In this document: piece after piece, positions 9,242 through 17,999 of the stretch
Layout of the letters: each line of letters begins with the position of its first letter
Numbering within the stretch: position 1 is the stretch's first letter
Assembly: GCA_949299755.1 (NCBI GenBank)
Contig: CASGBA010000001.1
Span: 1-64,000 of the forward strand
Reading direction: 5' to 3'
Source of the DNA: an uncultured Treponema sp.
GTDB lineage: Bacteria; Spirochaetota; Spirochaetia; Treponematales; Treponemataceae
Length of the DNA stretch: 64,000 nucleotides
Made by a program: the position numbers and the translations under genes
Notes under the pieces: model-generated
The model's database searches: none
Seen by the model: only the letters and a program-made list of their open reading frames with translations
Told to the model about the DNA's origin: nothing

Positions 9242-10900
9242 GTGGACATAATCATTTTTATTTTTCAGCTTATAGGCAGCCTCGGGTTTCTTCTTTTCGG
9301 TATGAAACTTTTAAGTGACGGAATCCAAAAGAGCGCGGGGGAAAGTCTTCACCGCATTCTGGGATTAATGACCGGGAACCGGATCCTCTCGGTTCTTACA
9401 GGTCTGTTCATAACCATGATTATCCAGTCCTCCAGCGCCACCACAGTGATGGTCGTATCCTTTGTGAACGCAGGGCTTTTGACTTTAAAACAGTCCGTGG
9501 GCGTAATTTTCGGGGCCAATATAGGAACAACAATCACGGCGTGGATTGTTTCTTTTTTCGGATTCCAGTTTGATATAGCAGCTTTCGCCGTACCCGTTTT
9601 CGGAATAGGGTATGTTCTTAATTCATTCAAGCGTTTGGGAAGACAATCCCTCGGAGAAGCCCTGATGGGGTTCGGACTTCTTTTCCTCGGTCTGGACATG
9701 CTTTCCTCGATTATGCCGGAAGTCTCAGCGGAAAACATGAGGTTCCTGGAAGCCTTTACAGAGCACGGTGCACTCAGCATCGCCCTGGGAATACTGGCGG
9801 GGCTGATATTGACGATTATAATTCATTCTTCCAGCGCGGCGACCGCGATTATCCTTACGATGTCCTACAACAAGCTTCTTCCCTGGGAATTCGCCGCCGC
9901 CATGGTATTGGGAAGCAATATCGGAACAACCATCGACTCGGTTATAGCTTCCATCGGTACAAAAGTGAACGCACGCAGGGCGGCATTCGTCCATGTGATG
10001 TTCAATGTGGCAGGAACTGTCCTCGCCGTTATTTTTTTCCGGCCCCTGCTTTCCCTTGTTGACTTCATGGTGCCGGGGGATGTGTATTCCGCGATAACAG
10101 CGCACATAGCCATGCTGCATACGGTATTCAATGTTCTGAATACCCTGATTTTCCTTCCGTTTGTGGATCAAATCGCGGCCATTTCGGAAAAACTCGTCAA
10201 ACCGGGTGAGAACGAAACTCCGGATATATACAGACTGGATGTGCAGCCTGCAAGGCTGAAAGAAAACGCGACGGCGGCATTGGTCCGGGCGGAAAAAGAA
10301 ATCGCCGACATGGTTTCCATAGCCGCGAGTATGTTCAACAGGATACGTTCAACCCTGTCCGGTGATGACAGGTCTTCAATCACAAAGGAAATGGTTCCGT
10401 TGGCAAATGAAGAGGCTTATGCGGATCAGATGCAGGAAGAGCTTTCCAAATACCTTGTGCATTGCATGAATCTTCCTATAACGGAAAACCAGCGCAGTAA
10501 TATTTCCCAGATGCTTCATATTGTGGATGAAATTGAAAGCATGACTGATGACTGCTACAGTGTCGCCCTTCTTCTGGAAAGAAGTTTCCAAAAGAAAATG
10601 TCTTTTTCAAAACAGGATATTGAACGGCTGGATTCTTTCGTTGAACTTGTAAATAAATTCGTTGAATTCATACGTGAAAATGTGAACAAACATTTGGATA
10701 TGGAAAAACTGGAAGAAGCCCGCATCCTTGAAAACCAAATAGACCTTTTCAGGAAAAACCTGAAACGTACCGCAAGGAAACGGCTTGAAAAGGGCGCTGA
10801 TGTAAAGACAGAGCTTTTGTATATAGATTTGGTACGCAATCTGGAAAAAATCGGGGACAGGGCTTTCGGTATTTCCGAAGCGCTTCACCAGACAATTTAG
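9242..10900 (+). CDS. Na/Pi cotransporter family protein with PhoU-like tail
   Basis: Inner-membrane protein of the NptA/PNaS family importing phosphate with sodium. Two QSSSATT / HSSSAAT-type inverted repeats, each followed by a GANIGTT or GSNIGTT motif, mark the two halves of the transporter (about residues 55-105 and 195-240). Roughly nine membrane segments fill residues 1-310. Residues about 335-552 are a soluble helical PhoU-like domain. The GTG start gives the N-terminus VDIIIFIFQLIGSLG, which matches the family. An in-frame ATG at 9203 would add 13 polar residues and contain the promoter. Length from GTG is 552 residues. Confidence 0.87.
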   Translation: MDIIIFIFQLIGSLGFLLFGMKLLSDGIQKSAGESLHRILGLMTGNRILSVLTGLFITMIIQSSSATTVMVVSFVNAGLLTLKQSVGVIFGANIGTTITAWIVSFFGFQFDIAAFAVPVFGIGYVLNSFKRLGRQSLGEALMGFGLLFLGLDMLSSIMPEVSAENMRFLEAFTEHGALSIALGILAGLILTIIIHSSSAATAIILTMSYNKLLPWEFAAAMVLGSNIGTTIDSVIASIGTKVNARRAAFVHVMFNVAGTVLAVIFFRPLLSLVDFMVPGDVYSAITAHIAMLHTVFNVLNTLIFLPFVDQIAAISEKLVKPGENETPDIYRLDVQPARLKENATAALVRAEKEIADMVSIAASMFNRIRSTLSGDDRSSITKEMVPLANEEAYADQMQEELSKYLVHCMNLPITENQRSNISQMLHIVDEIESMTDDCYSVALLLERSFQKKMSFSKQDIERLDSFVELVNKFVEFIRENVNKHLDMEKLEEARILENQIDLFRKNLKRTARKRLEKGADVKTELLYIDLVRNLEKIGDRAFGISEALHQTI

Positions 10901-10926
10901 GGAACCGGAGCCATTGCCCGGTTAAA

Positions 10927-11238
10927 CTAATAGCCTGTAACAGAAAAATCCCTGAAACCCTGCACAACCGCAGGTTTTACCTCGACCGACTCAATACGGG
11001 CCATAGGCGGCCCCTCTTTTACTTCAGAAATAAAAAGAGAAAGAATATTCTCCGGCCCTTCAGCGAGAATTTCCACGGAGCCGTCCGGCCGGTTTCCTAC
11101 CCGGCCGAAAACACCATATCCCCTGGCAAGGGACATTGTCCACCACCTGAAGCCAACCCCTTGAACCCTACCCCGCACTATTATGCGCAGGGCGGATTTT
11201 CCAGGAGATCCGGAACTTTCATCATCAAGCCAGGGCAT
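10927..11238 (-). CDS. acyP: Acylphosphatase
   Basis: Small enzyme hydrolysing carboxyl-phosphate bonds such as acetyl-phosphate. The signature is RVQGVGFRWWT with the catalytic Arg, and the second motif GNRPDGSVEILAEG carries the catalytic Asn. The N-terminal 17 residues extend beyond the usual ~90. The ATG directly follows the ilvE stop (TAAATG), so the two are cotranscribed and translationally coupled. A role beside acetate kinase in acetyl-phosphate turnover is only inference. Confidence 0.92.
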   Translation of the reverse strand: MPWLDDESSGSPGKSALRIIVRGRVQGVGFRWWTMSLARGYGVFGRVGNRPDGSVEILAEGPENILSLFISEVKEGPPMARIESVEVKPAVVQGFRDFSVTGY

Positions 11239-12327
11239 TTAAATGACTTTTTTATTCCAATCCCTGGTAAAGGGTATGGAGCCGTACTGACCGCCTTTCA
11301 ACAGTTTCTGGATTTCCACCCCTACTTTTCCGGGAACCCGGTTATTGAACACACGTTCAACACCTTCATGGGTGACACTTTCGATGGGGGTTATCCCCGC
11401 TGCCGTTCCCGTAACAAAACATTCCACGGCCTTTGACATAACCTCATCGATGGAAATCTTACGCTCTTCAACCTTATATCCGCAGTCCCGGGCTAAATCT
11501 ATTACACTGGAACGGGTAATTCCCGGCAGGATTGTGTCTCCCAATTCGGGGGTCACAAGGGTACCGTCATCAAGGACAAAGAAAATATTGCAGGAAGAAC
11601 CTTCCTGGACATACTTGTGGTCTTCTGAATCAAGGTAAACAACTTCCATATAACCGGCTTCTTCCGCTTCTTTTTTCGCCAAAGCTGAAATCACATAATT
11701 GGAAGCGCATTTTATGCATCCGGTTCCGTAAGGTGTGGCCCTGATACGTTTTGTTGTAACCGCTTTTGTATTTCCGCCTTTGAAGTAAGAAGAAACGGAA
11801 GTGGCGCAAATGACAACCAAAGGCGCGACGGAAATACCCACTCCCACAGCCCCCTCGGAATTCATGAAAGGACGGATGTAAACAGAAGAGGCTGATGCGT
11901 AGTTATCCTTTTCCCATTCCGGGTTATAAGGAGGAACATATCCAAGTTCCGCATTCCGGCGGACAAATTCCACAGAAGCCCGGACAAACATTTCTTCCGG
12001 GAAAGGAGGGCATTTCAAACCGCGCATGGAGTCCGCAAAACGTTTGGCGTTCCTGTCTGGCCGGAAAATGCTTACACCACCGTCTTTAGTCGAAAAGGCT
12101 TTCATTCCCTCGAAACAACCGAACCCATATTGGCTGGTATAGCTTACTGAAGGAAGCCCCAAATCATTCCGTTTCCTGTAAATTTCAGACCTTTCTTCTT
12201 CTGTTTTTTTCATAAGCTCTGAATACGGAAGCTTGTCGTTTTCAATCCATCTTTCTTCCCAGGTTTTTGTTTTTGGATTGTATTGGGCAGTATATACAAC
12301 CGGATACATATCAAGATTAAAAGCCAT
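11239..12327 (-). CDS. ilvE: Branched-chain amino acid aminotransferase
   Basis: PLP enzyme (fold type IV) transferring amino groups between glutamate and leucine, isoleucine or valine. The 362-residue length is typical of the longer eukaryote-like IlvE subgroup. Visible are the YGFGCFEGMKAF entry motif, YIRPFMN, the GTGCIKCASNY segment with the PLP lysine, YLDSEDHKYVQEGSSCNIFFV and PGITRSSVIDLARD. AAGGAG (12334-12339) sets the start at 12327. Transcription comes from a well-formed promoter upstream and continues into the acylphosphatase. Confidence 0.94.
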   Translation of the reverse strand: MAFNLDMYPVVYTAQYNPKTKTWEERWIENDKLPYSELMKKTEEERSEIYRKRNDLGLPSVSYTSQYGFGCFEGMKAFSTKDGGVSIFRPDRNAKRFADSMRGLKCPPFPEEMFVRASVEFVRRNAELGYVPPYNPEWEKDNYASASSVYIRPFMNSEGAVGVGISVAPLVVICATSVSSYFKGGNTKAVTTKRIRATPYGTGCIKCASNYVISALAKKEAEEAGYMEVVYLDSEDHKYVQEGSSCNIFFVLDDGTLVTPELGDTILPGITRSSVIDLARDCGYKVEERKISIDEVMSKAVECFVTGTAAGITPIESVTHEGVERVFNNRVPGKVGVEIQKLLKGGQYGSIPFTRDWNKKVI

Positions 12328-12359
12328 ACGTATCTCCTTAATATAATTTAACTTTGTCC

Positions 12360-12388
12360 ATAGTAATCACAATTGAAATCTTTGTAAA
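12360..12388 (-). promoter_or_regulatory. Promoter of ilvE-acyP
   Basis: On the minus strand TTTACA (12383-12388), 17-bp spacer, TACTAT (12360-12365). The leader is about 25 bases and carries AAGGAG. Confidence 0.7.
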
Positions 12389-12420
12389 GTTACTTGCAAA
12401 ACCATAAAGAAAGTCCCATC

Positions 12421-12449
12421 TTGCCCAGAACGGTTGCAGTGTATATACT
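12421..12449 (+). promoter_or_regulatory. Leaderless-type promoter of ychF
   Basis: TTGCCC (12421-12426), 17-bp spacer, TATACT (12444-12449), then 7 bases to ATG 12457. There is no Shine-Dalgarno sequence between the -10 and the start codon. Confidence 0.75.
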
Positions 12450-12456
12450 GTTTCCC

Positions 12457-13566
12457 ATGTCAATAAACTGCGGTATTGTAGGTCTCCCCAATGTGGGAAA
12501 ATCAACTATCTTTTCGGCTCTGACGGCGGCACCGGCAGAAGCGGCGAATTATCCCTTTTGCACCATCAACCCGAATGTGGGCATTGTGGATTTACCTGAT
12601 TCAAGGCTCGATTATCTTTCTGAAAAATTTTCCCCGAAACGGAGGATTCCCGCTTCAGTTGAATTTGTGGATATAGCAGGTCTTGTTAAGGGTGCCTCAA
12701 AGGGAGAAGGGCTCGGAAACCAATTTCTGGCGAATATCAGGGAAGTCGGTGTAATAGCCCATGTTGTCCGCTGCTTCGACAACCCGGACATTATCCATGT
12801 GAATAACAAGGTGGATCCGGCGGATGATATTGAAACCATAAACATGGAGCTGGCCTTTGCCGATCTCGATACGGTCAACAAACGGATTGAGAAGGCTGAA
12901 CGGGCCGGGCGGGTCATGGGAAAGGACGAACAGAAAAAAGCGGCTGTGGTTCTTTCCGCCCTTGCAAAAATAAAACCCCTTCTGGAAAACGGCAAACCGG
13001 CGCACATTGCGGAACTTACCGATGCGGAAAAGGAAGCCGTTTACGACTGCCACCTGATCACAATGAAGCCCCAGCTTTATGTATGCAATGTGGATGAAAA
13101 CGGCGCAAAAAACGGAAACACTTATTCTGACATAGTGAAAAAAATAGCGGAGGAAGAAAAATCCAATGCGGTTATTATCTGCGGAAAGTTTGAGGCGGAT
13201 CTTGCCGAAATGGATAATCCGGCGGAGCGGGCGGATTTCCTGAAAGAGCTGGGGCTTGAAGAAAGCGGGCTTGCGGTTCTTGCCCGGGCCGCTTACAAAC
13301 TTATGGGCTTACGGACATTTTTCACCGCCGGGGAAGATGAATGCAGGGCATGGACAATCCATGCGGGGGACACCGCCCCGAAGGCAGCCGGCGTGATTCA
13401 TACCGATTTTGAAAAAGGCTTCATAAAGGCTGAAGTCTATTCCTTTGAAGACTTTAAAACCTGCGGTTCGGAGGCTGCCATAAAGGCCGCCGGAAAATAC
13501 CGCATCGAAGGGAAGGAATATATAGTCCAGGACGGGGATATCATGTTCTTCAAATTTAACGTTTAA
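12457..13566 (+). CDS. ychF: YchF/OLA1 family redox-responsive ATPase
   Basis: Obg-family P-loop protein that binds ATP and associates with ribosomes. The 369 residues fit the family (about 363). It shows GLPNVGKST (residues 8-16), the G2 region YPFCTINPNVG, FVDIAGLVKGASKGEGLGNQFL (Walker B/G3), and a C-terminal TGS domain with FFTAGEDECRAWTI, GVIHTDFEKGFIKAE and VQDGDIMFFKFNV. An upstream in-frame start at 12394 was rejected because it overlaps the promoter and is absent from the family. Confidence 0.95.
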   Translation: MSINCGIVGLPNVGKSTIFSALTAAPAEAANYPFCTINPNVGIVDLPDSRLDYLSEKFSPKRRIPASVEFVDIAGLVKGASKGEGLGNQFLANIREVGVIAHVVRCFDNPDIIHVNNKVDPADDIETINMELAFADLDTVNKRIEKAERAGRVMGKDEQKKAAVVLSALAKIKPLLENGKPAHIAELTDAEKEAVYDCHLITMKPQLYVCNVDENGAKNGNTYSDIVKKIAEEEKSNAVIICGKFEADLAEMDNPAERADFLKELGLEESGLAVLARAAYKLMGLRTFFTAGEDECRAWTIHAGDTAPKAAGVIHTDFEKGFIKAEVYSFEDFKTCGSEAAIKAAGKYRIEGKEYIVQDGDIMFFKFNV

Positions 13567-13630
13567 TTCAAGGTAACGGGCAGCAACGGCAGAATATTCC
13601 TTCATTTTATTTTTTAAGGAGAATTTCAAA

Positions 13631-14458
13631 ATGAAAAAAAACGTCCCTGTATTTTTTATTCTGTATACAATCCTTTCCTCCCTTGTCTTTTTATCATGCG
13701 GCAAAAAAGAGGAAGCCCCGGTTTATCCTGTTCCGGAGGGAATGGAATTGGTCTGGTCTGATGAATTTGACTATGACGGAGCCCCGGATCCAGAAAAATG
13801 GAATTATTCCTTGGGGGACAACGGATGGGGGAACGCCGAGTTGCAGGACTATACGGATTCCGCCAAAAACGCCCATGTGAAAAAAGGAGTCCTTACCATA
13901 ACCGCTTTGAATGAAAACGGCGGATGGACAAGCGCAAGGCTCAAAACCCAATACAAAAACGCCTGGAAATACGGCTTTTTTGAAATAAGGGCAAAGCTTC
14001 CCCACGGAAGGGGCACATGGCCCGCCATCTGGATGCTTCCCGTCAGGGATACTTACGGCGGATGGCCCCGCTCCGGGGAAATCGACATCATGGAACACGT
14101 GGGTTTTGATGAAAACGTGATTCATACTTCAATCCATACAAGAGACTTTAACCACAAAAACGGCAACCAAAAGACAAATTCGATTAAAATCCCCGGAGCG
14201 GTCAAAGACTTCCATACATATGCGCTGGAATGGACAGAAGAAAGCATTCGCTGGTACATTGACGGTGAAGTATGCTATTCTTACGATAACCCGGGTACAG
14301 GTATAGGAGGATGGCCCTTTGACATCCCGTACTACATTATCCTTAATCTGGCAATCGGCGGAACCTGGGGAGGTATGGAAGGCATAAGCAGCGGCATGAA
14401 AAAAGCCGTGATGGAAGTCGACTATGTCCGTGTATACCAAAACACAGAAAACAAATAA
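13631..14458 (+). CDS. GH16 beta-glucanase / laminarinase lipoprotein
   Basis: Secreted lipid-anchored glycoside hydrolase family 16 enzyme, probably cleaving beta-1,3 or beta-1,3-1,4 glucans. A signal peptide ends in lipobox VFLSC (Cys about 25). The catalytic signature GEIDIMEH (E-x-D-x-x-E, about residues 149-156) is intact, with the substrate-cleft tryptophans of WPAIWMLP and the C-terminal VDYVRVYQN. The 275-residue length is that of a single catalytic domain with no carbohydrate-binding module. The start is set by AAGGAG nine bases upstream. An EEP-family lipoprotein follows. Confidence 0.93.
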   Translation: MKKNVPVFFILYTILSSLVFLSCGKKEEAPVYPVPEGMELVWSDEFDYDGAPDPEKWNYSLGDNGWGNAELQDYTDSAKNAHVKKGVLTITALNENGGWTSARLKTQYKNAWKYGFFEIRAKLPHGRGTWPAIWMLPVRDTYGGWPRSGEIDIMEHVGFDENVIHTSIHTRDFNHKNGNQKTNSIKIPGAVKDFHTYALEWTEESIRWYIDGEVCYSYDNPGTGIGGWPFDIPYYIILNLAIGGTWGGMEGISSGMKKAVMEVDYVRVYQNTENK

Positions 14459-14492
14459 CCCTTTGAAATTTTAAGCCGGTATTTCATTTTTC

Positions 14493-14528
14493 CCGGATAT
14501 TAAACACAGGAATGTATTTAATATCCGG
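14493..14528. repeat. 12-bp perfect inverted repeat in front of the EEP gene
   Basis: CCGGATATTAAA (14493-14504) and TTTAATATCCGG (14517-14528) with a 12-base loop. The right arm runs into the GGAGG ribosome site (14527-14531) of the following gene, so an RNA hairpin would hide its first two bases. It could also be a protein-binding operator. Confidence 0.7.
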
Positions 14529-14535
14529 AGGTGAA

Positions 14536-15627
14536 ATGAATCACTGTCATCTGAAAAACAAAAGCGCCGTCAAAAGACTTCATTCCCTGTTACTTGCCGT
14601 TTTCATTACAGCCTGTTTCCTTTCCTGCTCATGCAGAGGGGAAAAAGTGGACGGAAAAAATGAAATACTGCTGGTGACTTACAACACCCAGACCTTTTTT
14701 GATTCGACAAACGCAGGAACGGAATTCAAGGAGTTCCGTAACTCAGAATGGACGGATGAAATGTACCGGAACCGTCTGAAACGGCTGGCAGGAATCCTGG
14801 CATCCGCAAGCGGCTCCGGTGGGAATCGGATCCCGGAAAAACCGCCGTTTCCGGGATTCATTTCCTTTCAGGAAACATTTTTTTCAGGAAAGACGGACAA
14901 AAAAAATTTCCCGGAAATAATTGTGTTGCAGGAAATAGAAAACGTGGAAGTCCTCAAGGATTTGTGCGCCTTTTTCCCTGTCCAGGATATCTACAGCCAC
15001 ATTGTCTTTATTCCCGCCGGAAACGGAAGCGCTTTTTCCACGGCGGTTTTGTCCGTCTATCCGGCGGAAAGAGTAACCGCCCATGATTTTTCAAATCTGG
15101 ACAGGCTTAAAGACAAACCGTCCCTAAGACCACTCACTGAAATCATTTTTAACACCGGAAGAGGAAAGCTGGCTCTATATGCCGTACATTGGAAATCGAA
15201 GAGCGGTGCAAAATTACAGGCGGGAAACCAGGAAACCAGGAACGAACAAGAGAAGGTACTTTACAACAGAATCAGGCAATTAAAAAAAGAGAAGCCGGAA
15301 ATTCCATTCATTGTATGCGGGGATTTCAACCAACAACCCGAAGAATTCCGGCTCATGGATGAATATGATTCCGCATGGGATTATCTTCCTGAACAAGCAG
15401 GAACATATTTTTTCCGCGGAAAATGGGAAAAAATCGACAACATTTTTGTTTCAGATCATTTCATAAAAGGATTGTCCGGCGGAAAAAATTATTTTTTCAT
15501 CGTAAACAATCCCTGTTTGCTGAAAAGGGATGGCAGTCCTTACGGATTCAAGCTTTACACCGGGAAGGGATATTCCGATCACCTGCCGCTGGCTTTCAGG
15601 TTTGTCTTGCCAGATACCGGCGGATAA
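14536..15627 (+). CDS. Endonuclease/exonuclease/phosphatase-family lipoprotein
   Basis: Secreted lipoprotein (lipobox CFLSC near residue 31) of the EEP fold, 363 residues. The metal and catalytic motifs are present: VTYNTQTFF (N), EIIVLQEIEN (E), LYAVHWKSK (H), FIVCGDFNQQP (D and N) and the final GYSDHLPLAF (SDH). Possible substrates are extracellular DNA or phospho-diesters; the sequence does not decide. ATG 14536 follows GGAGG (14527-14531). The frame extends to an ATG at 14512, but that lies in the loop of the inverted repeat. Confidence 0.85.
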   Translation: MNHCHLKNKSAVKRLHSLLLAVFITACFLSCSCRGEKVDGKNEILLVTYNTQTFFDSTNAGTEFKEFRNSEWTDEMYRNRLKRLAGILASASGSGGNRIPEKPPFPGFISFQETFFSGKTDKKNFPEIIVLQEIENVEVLKDLCAFFPVQDIYSHIVFIPAGNGSAFSTAVLSVYPAERVTAHDFSNLDRLKDKPSLRPLTEIIFNTGRGKLALYAVHWKSKSGAKLQAGNQETRNEQEKVLYNRIRQLKKEKPEIPFIVCGDFNQQPEEFRLMDEYDSAWDYLPEQAGTYFFRGKWEKIDNIFVSDHFIKGLSGGKNYFFIVNNPCLLKRDGSPYGFKLYTGKGYSDHLPLAFRFVLPDTGG

Positions 15628-15640
15628 AACATAGGCAAGA

Positions 15641-16456
15641 CTATACGTAACATCCGATGGACGCCAGGAGCCTTGCACCGTTTCCGAACAGCACTGCTTC
15701 CAGTTTATCCGCAGGTAAATTCAAACCGAGGATACGCTTTAATTCACCTTCATGATCCCACATGGGGAAATCCGAACCGAAAAGAAATCGGTCGTAACCG
15801 TGTTTTTCCATTATACGCAGGGCATCCTGTACAGGAAGCTTCCAAAGGGTGCTTGAAGTGTCAAACCACACATCCCGGCCGACTAAATACTCGTATGCTT
15901 CATCCCACTGGGTGTATCCACCGAAATGGGCGGCGATTACTATTAAACCGGGATGTTTGTCCAGTACATTGGCAATCCGCCGTGGACCGGAATAATCATA
16001 CCTGATATCACCGGCATGAAACAATACAGGCATTTTGTAGTGGGCTAAAATTTCGTAAGCCAAATCCATTTTGGGGTCATCGGCTTTGAATGCCTGGAAG
16101 TCAGGGTGAAGTTTTATCCCTTTCAGTCCTGCGTCTTTGATTCTTACGATTTCAGTTTCAGTTTTATCAAAATCCTGGTGAAGTGTTCCAAAACCAACAA
16201 AACGTTTTTCCGCGGAAATTTCAGAAATTATAAAATTGTTTATGGCTTCCACCTGTGAAGGCTTTGTTGCTGTTGAATGGACAATATATTTTACAACGCC
16301 TATTTTATTTCCGTTATCCACAAGACCGCCGGCAGTTCCCTGACCTTCCATATTGATATTATAAAACTTACCTATCGAATGGACAGCCTTATCCGCTATT
16401 TTCTGGGGGTAAATGTGAGCATGAAAATCAATTATTTTTCCGGGAATATTTTCCAT
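15641..16456 (-). CDS. Amidohydrolase-family metal enzyme (amidohydrolase 2)
   Basis: Predicted TIM-barrel hydrolase or decarboxylase of unknown substrate, 271 residues. IIDFHAHIYP carries the first HxH metal site. LKGIKLHPDFQAF, MPVLFHAGD, VIAAHFGG and LFGSDFPMWDH supply later metal and catalytic positions in the order typical of Amidohydro_2. ATG 16456 is chosen from the promoter geometry; a TTG at 16471 is in frame. There is no Shine-Dalgarno site. It ends convergent with the EEP gene, 13 bases away. Confidence 0.87.
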   Translation of the reverse strand: MENIPGKIIDFHAHIYPQKIADKAVHSIGKFYNINMEGQGTAGGLVDNGNKIGVVKYIVHSTATKPSQVEAINNFIISEISAEKRFVGFGTLHQDFDKTETEIVRIKDAGLKGIKLHPDFQAFKADDPKMDLAYEILAHYKMPVLFHAGDIRYDYSGPRRIANVLDKHPGLIVIAAHFGGYTQWDEAYEYLVGRDVWFDTSSTLWKLPVQDALRIMEKHGYDRFLFGSDFPMWDHEGELKRILGLNLPADKLEAVLFGNGARLLASIGCYV

Positions 16457-16462
16457 GATTTG

Positions 16463-16491
16463 ATAATGCAACTTCAGTAAAAAAATTTCAA
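16463..16491 (-). promoter_or_regulatory. Leaderless-type promoter of the amidohydrolase
   Basis: On the minus strand TTGAAA (16486-16491), 17-bp spacer, CATTAT (16463-16468), then 6 bases to ATG 16456. Confidence 0.6.
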
Positions 16492-16512
16492 GATTGCCTG
16501 GAACCTATCATC

Positions 16513-16541
16513 TTTTCAACAAGCTGATATTCGGTTATACT
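16513..16541 (+). promoter_or_regulatory. Promoter of oadB
   Basis: TTTTCA (16513-16518), 17-bp spacer, TATACT (16536-16541). The leader is about 30 bases and carries AAGGAG (16563-16568) eight bases before the ATG. Confidence 0.65.
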
Positions 16542-16576
16542 TATAACATTCTTTACAACGACAAGGAGTTTTCAAA

Positions 16577-17713
16577 ATGGAATTTCTTTGGGAAGGCTTA
16601 CTGGCTGTTACATGGAAGCAGTCTGTAATGTTTCTGATAGGAGGAATTTTAATATTCCTCGCAATCAAAAAAAATTATGAGCCGGCATTGCTCCTTCCTA
16701 TGGGGTTCGGCGCAATTCTCGTCAATATGCCTCACAGCAGTGTAATAAACCATGTTGTTGCTGGAGCCGGAGAAGTCACGGGAATTATTGAATGGCTTTT
16801 CAATGTGGGCATTGACGCGTCGGAAGCTTTACCTATTCTTCTTTTCATCGGTATAGGTGCGATGATTGATTTCGGACCGCTCCTTGCAAAACCAACCCTT
16901 TTCCTTTTCGGAGCCGCCGCCCATCTGGGTATCTTTGTAACCCTGTGCATTGCGATACTTTTTGGATTTAATTTAACCGATGCAGCGGCAATTGGTATAA
17001 TAGGAGCCGCGGACGGCCCCACGGTGATTCTATTTTCACAGATTTTGAACACAAAATACCTGGGGGCAATAACTGTCGCCGCCTATTCCTATATGTCTCT
17101 TGTCCCGATAGTGCAACCGGCGGCCATTAAACTTGTAACCACAAAAAAAGAACGTTCCATAAGAATGGAATATAAACCGGGAGAGGTTTCCACTACAGCG
17201 CGGATTCTTTTCCCCATTATTATTGCGATAATCACCGGGTTCACCGCCCCTGAAGCCGCCGCCCTTGTGGGTTTTTTAATGTTCGGAAACCTCATCAGGG
17301 AATGCGGTGTACTTCAAAGCCTTTCAGAAGCGGCCCAAACCACCCTTTCGAATCTGATAACCCTTTTGCTGGGAATCACTATTTCGTTCACAATGCAAGC
17401 GGAAGCTTTTGTAAAAACTGAAACCCTCCTGATTATGCTTTTGGGGCTTTGCGCCTTTGTGATTGATACAATAGGAGGCGTTCTTTTCGCGAAATTCATC
17501 AATTTGTTCCTGAAAAAGAAAATCAACCCGATGATAGGCGGCGCCGGAATTTCCGCCTTCCCCATGTCATCCAGGGTTGTGCAAAAAATGGCCTTAAAAG
17601 AAGATCCCCAGAACTTCCTGTTGATGCAGGCAGCAGGGGCGAACGTATCAGGACAAGTGGCATCCGTCGTGGCCGGCGGGGTTTTAATACAGCTTTTGGC
17701 GCCTTATATTTAA
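16577..17713 (+). CDS. oadB: Beta subunit of a sodium-translocating decarboxylase
   Basis: Inner-membrane subunit of the oxaloacetate / methylmalonyl-CoA / glutaconyl-CoA decarboxylase sodium pump, which exports Na+ as a carboxybiotin is decarboxylated. The 378-residue protein has about nine to eleven membrane segments and the diagnostic IGIGAMIDFGPLLAKP and GIIGAADGPTVILFSQ motifs holding the Na+-binding aspartates. The C-terminal GANVSGQVASVVAGG is also conserved. A tiny gamma-like gene follows. No alpha (carboxyltransferase) or biotin-carrier gene is in the window, so the substrate cannot be assigned. Confidence 0.92.
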   Translation: MEFLWEGLLAVTWKQSVMFLIGGILIFLAIKKNYEPALLLPMGFGAILVNMPHSSVINHVVAGAGEVTGIIEWLFNVGIDASEALPILLFIGIGAMIDFGPLLAKPTLFLFGAAAHLGIFVTLCIAILFGFNLTDAAAIGIIGAADGPTVILFSQILNTKYLGAITVAAYSYMSLVPIVQPAAIKLVTTKKERSIRMEYKPGEVSTTARILFPIIIAIITGFTAPEAAALVGFLMFGNLIRECGVLQSLSEAAQTTLSNLITLLLGITISFTMQAEAFVKTETLLIMLLGLCAFVIDTIGGVLFAKFINLFLKKKINPMIGGAGISAFPMSSRVVQKMALKEDPQNFLLMQAAGANVSGQVASVVAGGVLIQLLAPYI

Positions 17714-17761
17714 GGGGCGTTCTGGATTCAAGTCCATACAAAGTGAAGGAGGTGACAGTTT

Positions 17762-17902
17762 ATGTCCGATATAATGATAGGCGTCAATATTCTTTGGAAA
17801 GGTATGTTAAGTATGTTCGTAACCATGGTCCTGATAATGGTCGTGACGATTATACTAACAAAAGTAACGGCAAAAAAGGGAAACAACGACACCAGGGAAT
17901 GA
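17762..17902 (+). CDS. Very small OadG-like gamma subunit of the decarboxylase pump
   Basis: A 46-residue protein starting at ATG 17762 behind a strong AGGAGG. It has one long hydrophobic helix (about residues 6-33: VNILWKGMLSMFVTMVLIMV onward) followed by a short polar tail TAKKGNNDTRE. Position directly after oadB and a single N-terminal membrane span match the gamma subunit (OadG), which anchors the complex. Typical OadG proteins are about 80-100 residues with a longer tail that binds zinc, so this is a minimal form. The identification rests on context and topology. Confidence 0.65.
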   Translation: MSDIMIGVNILWKGMLSMFVTMVLIMVVTIILTKVTAKKGNNDTRE

Positions 17903-17910
17903 AAGGGAAC

Positions 17911-17954
17911 GGGGATGCCGGTTCAAAAACAGAACCGCAACCCCGGCGGATTTT
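17911..17954 (+). terminator. Probable terminator of oadB-oadG
   Basis: CGGTTC (17919-17924) pairs with GAACCG (17932-17937), with outer GGGG/CCCC and a small internal bulge. It is followed by GGCGGATTTTAAC. The U-tract is short. Confidence 0.5.
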
Positions 17955-17999
17955 AACATAAAATACAGATAAACCGGGTGAAACAATAAAAGGTGAATA

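Noticed and set aside
17743-17961. 72-residue frame after oadB
   Set aside because: It starts at a GTG inside the ribosome site region and is a shifted shadow; the +1 frame gives the membrane helix of the gamma subunit with an ideal AGGAGG.
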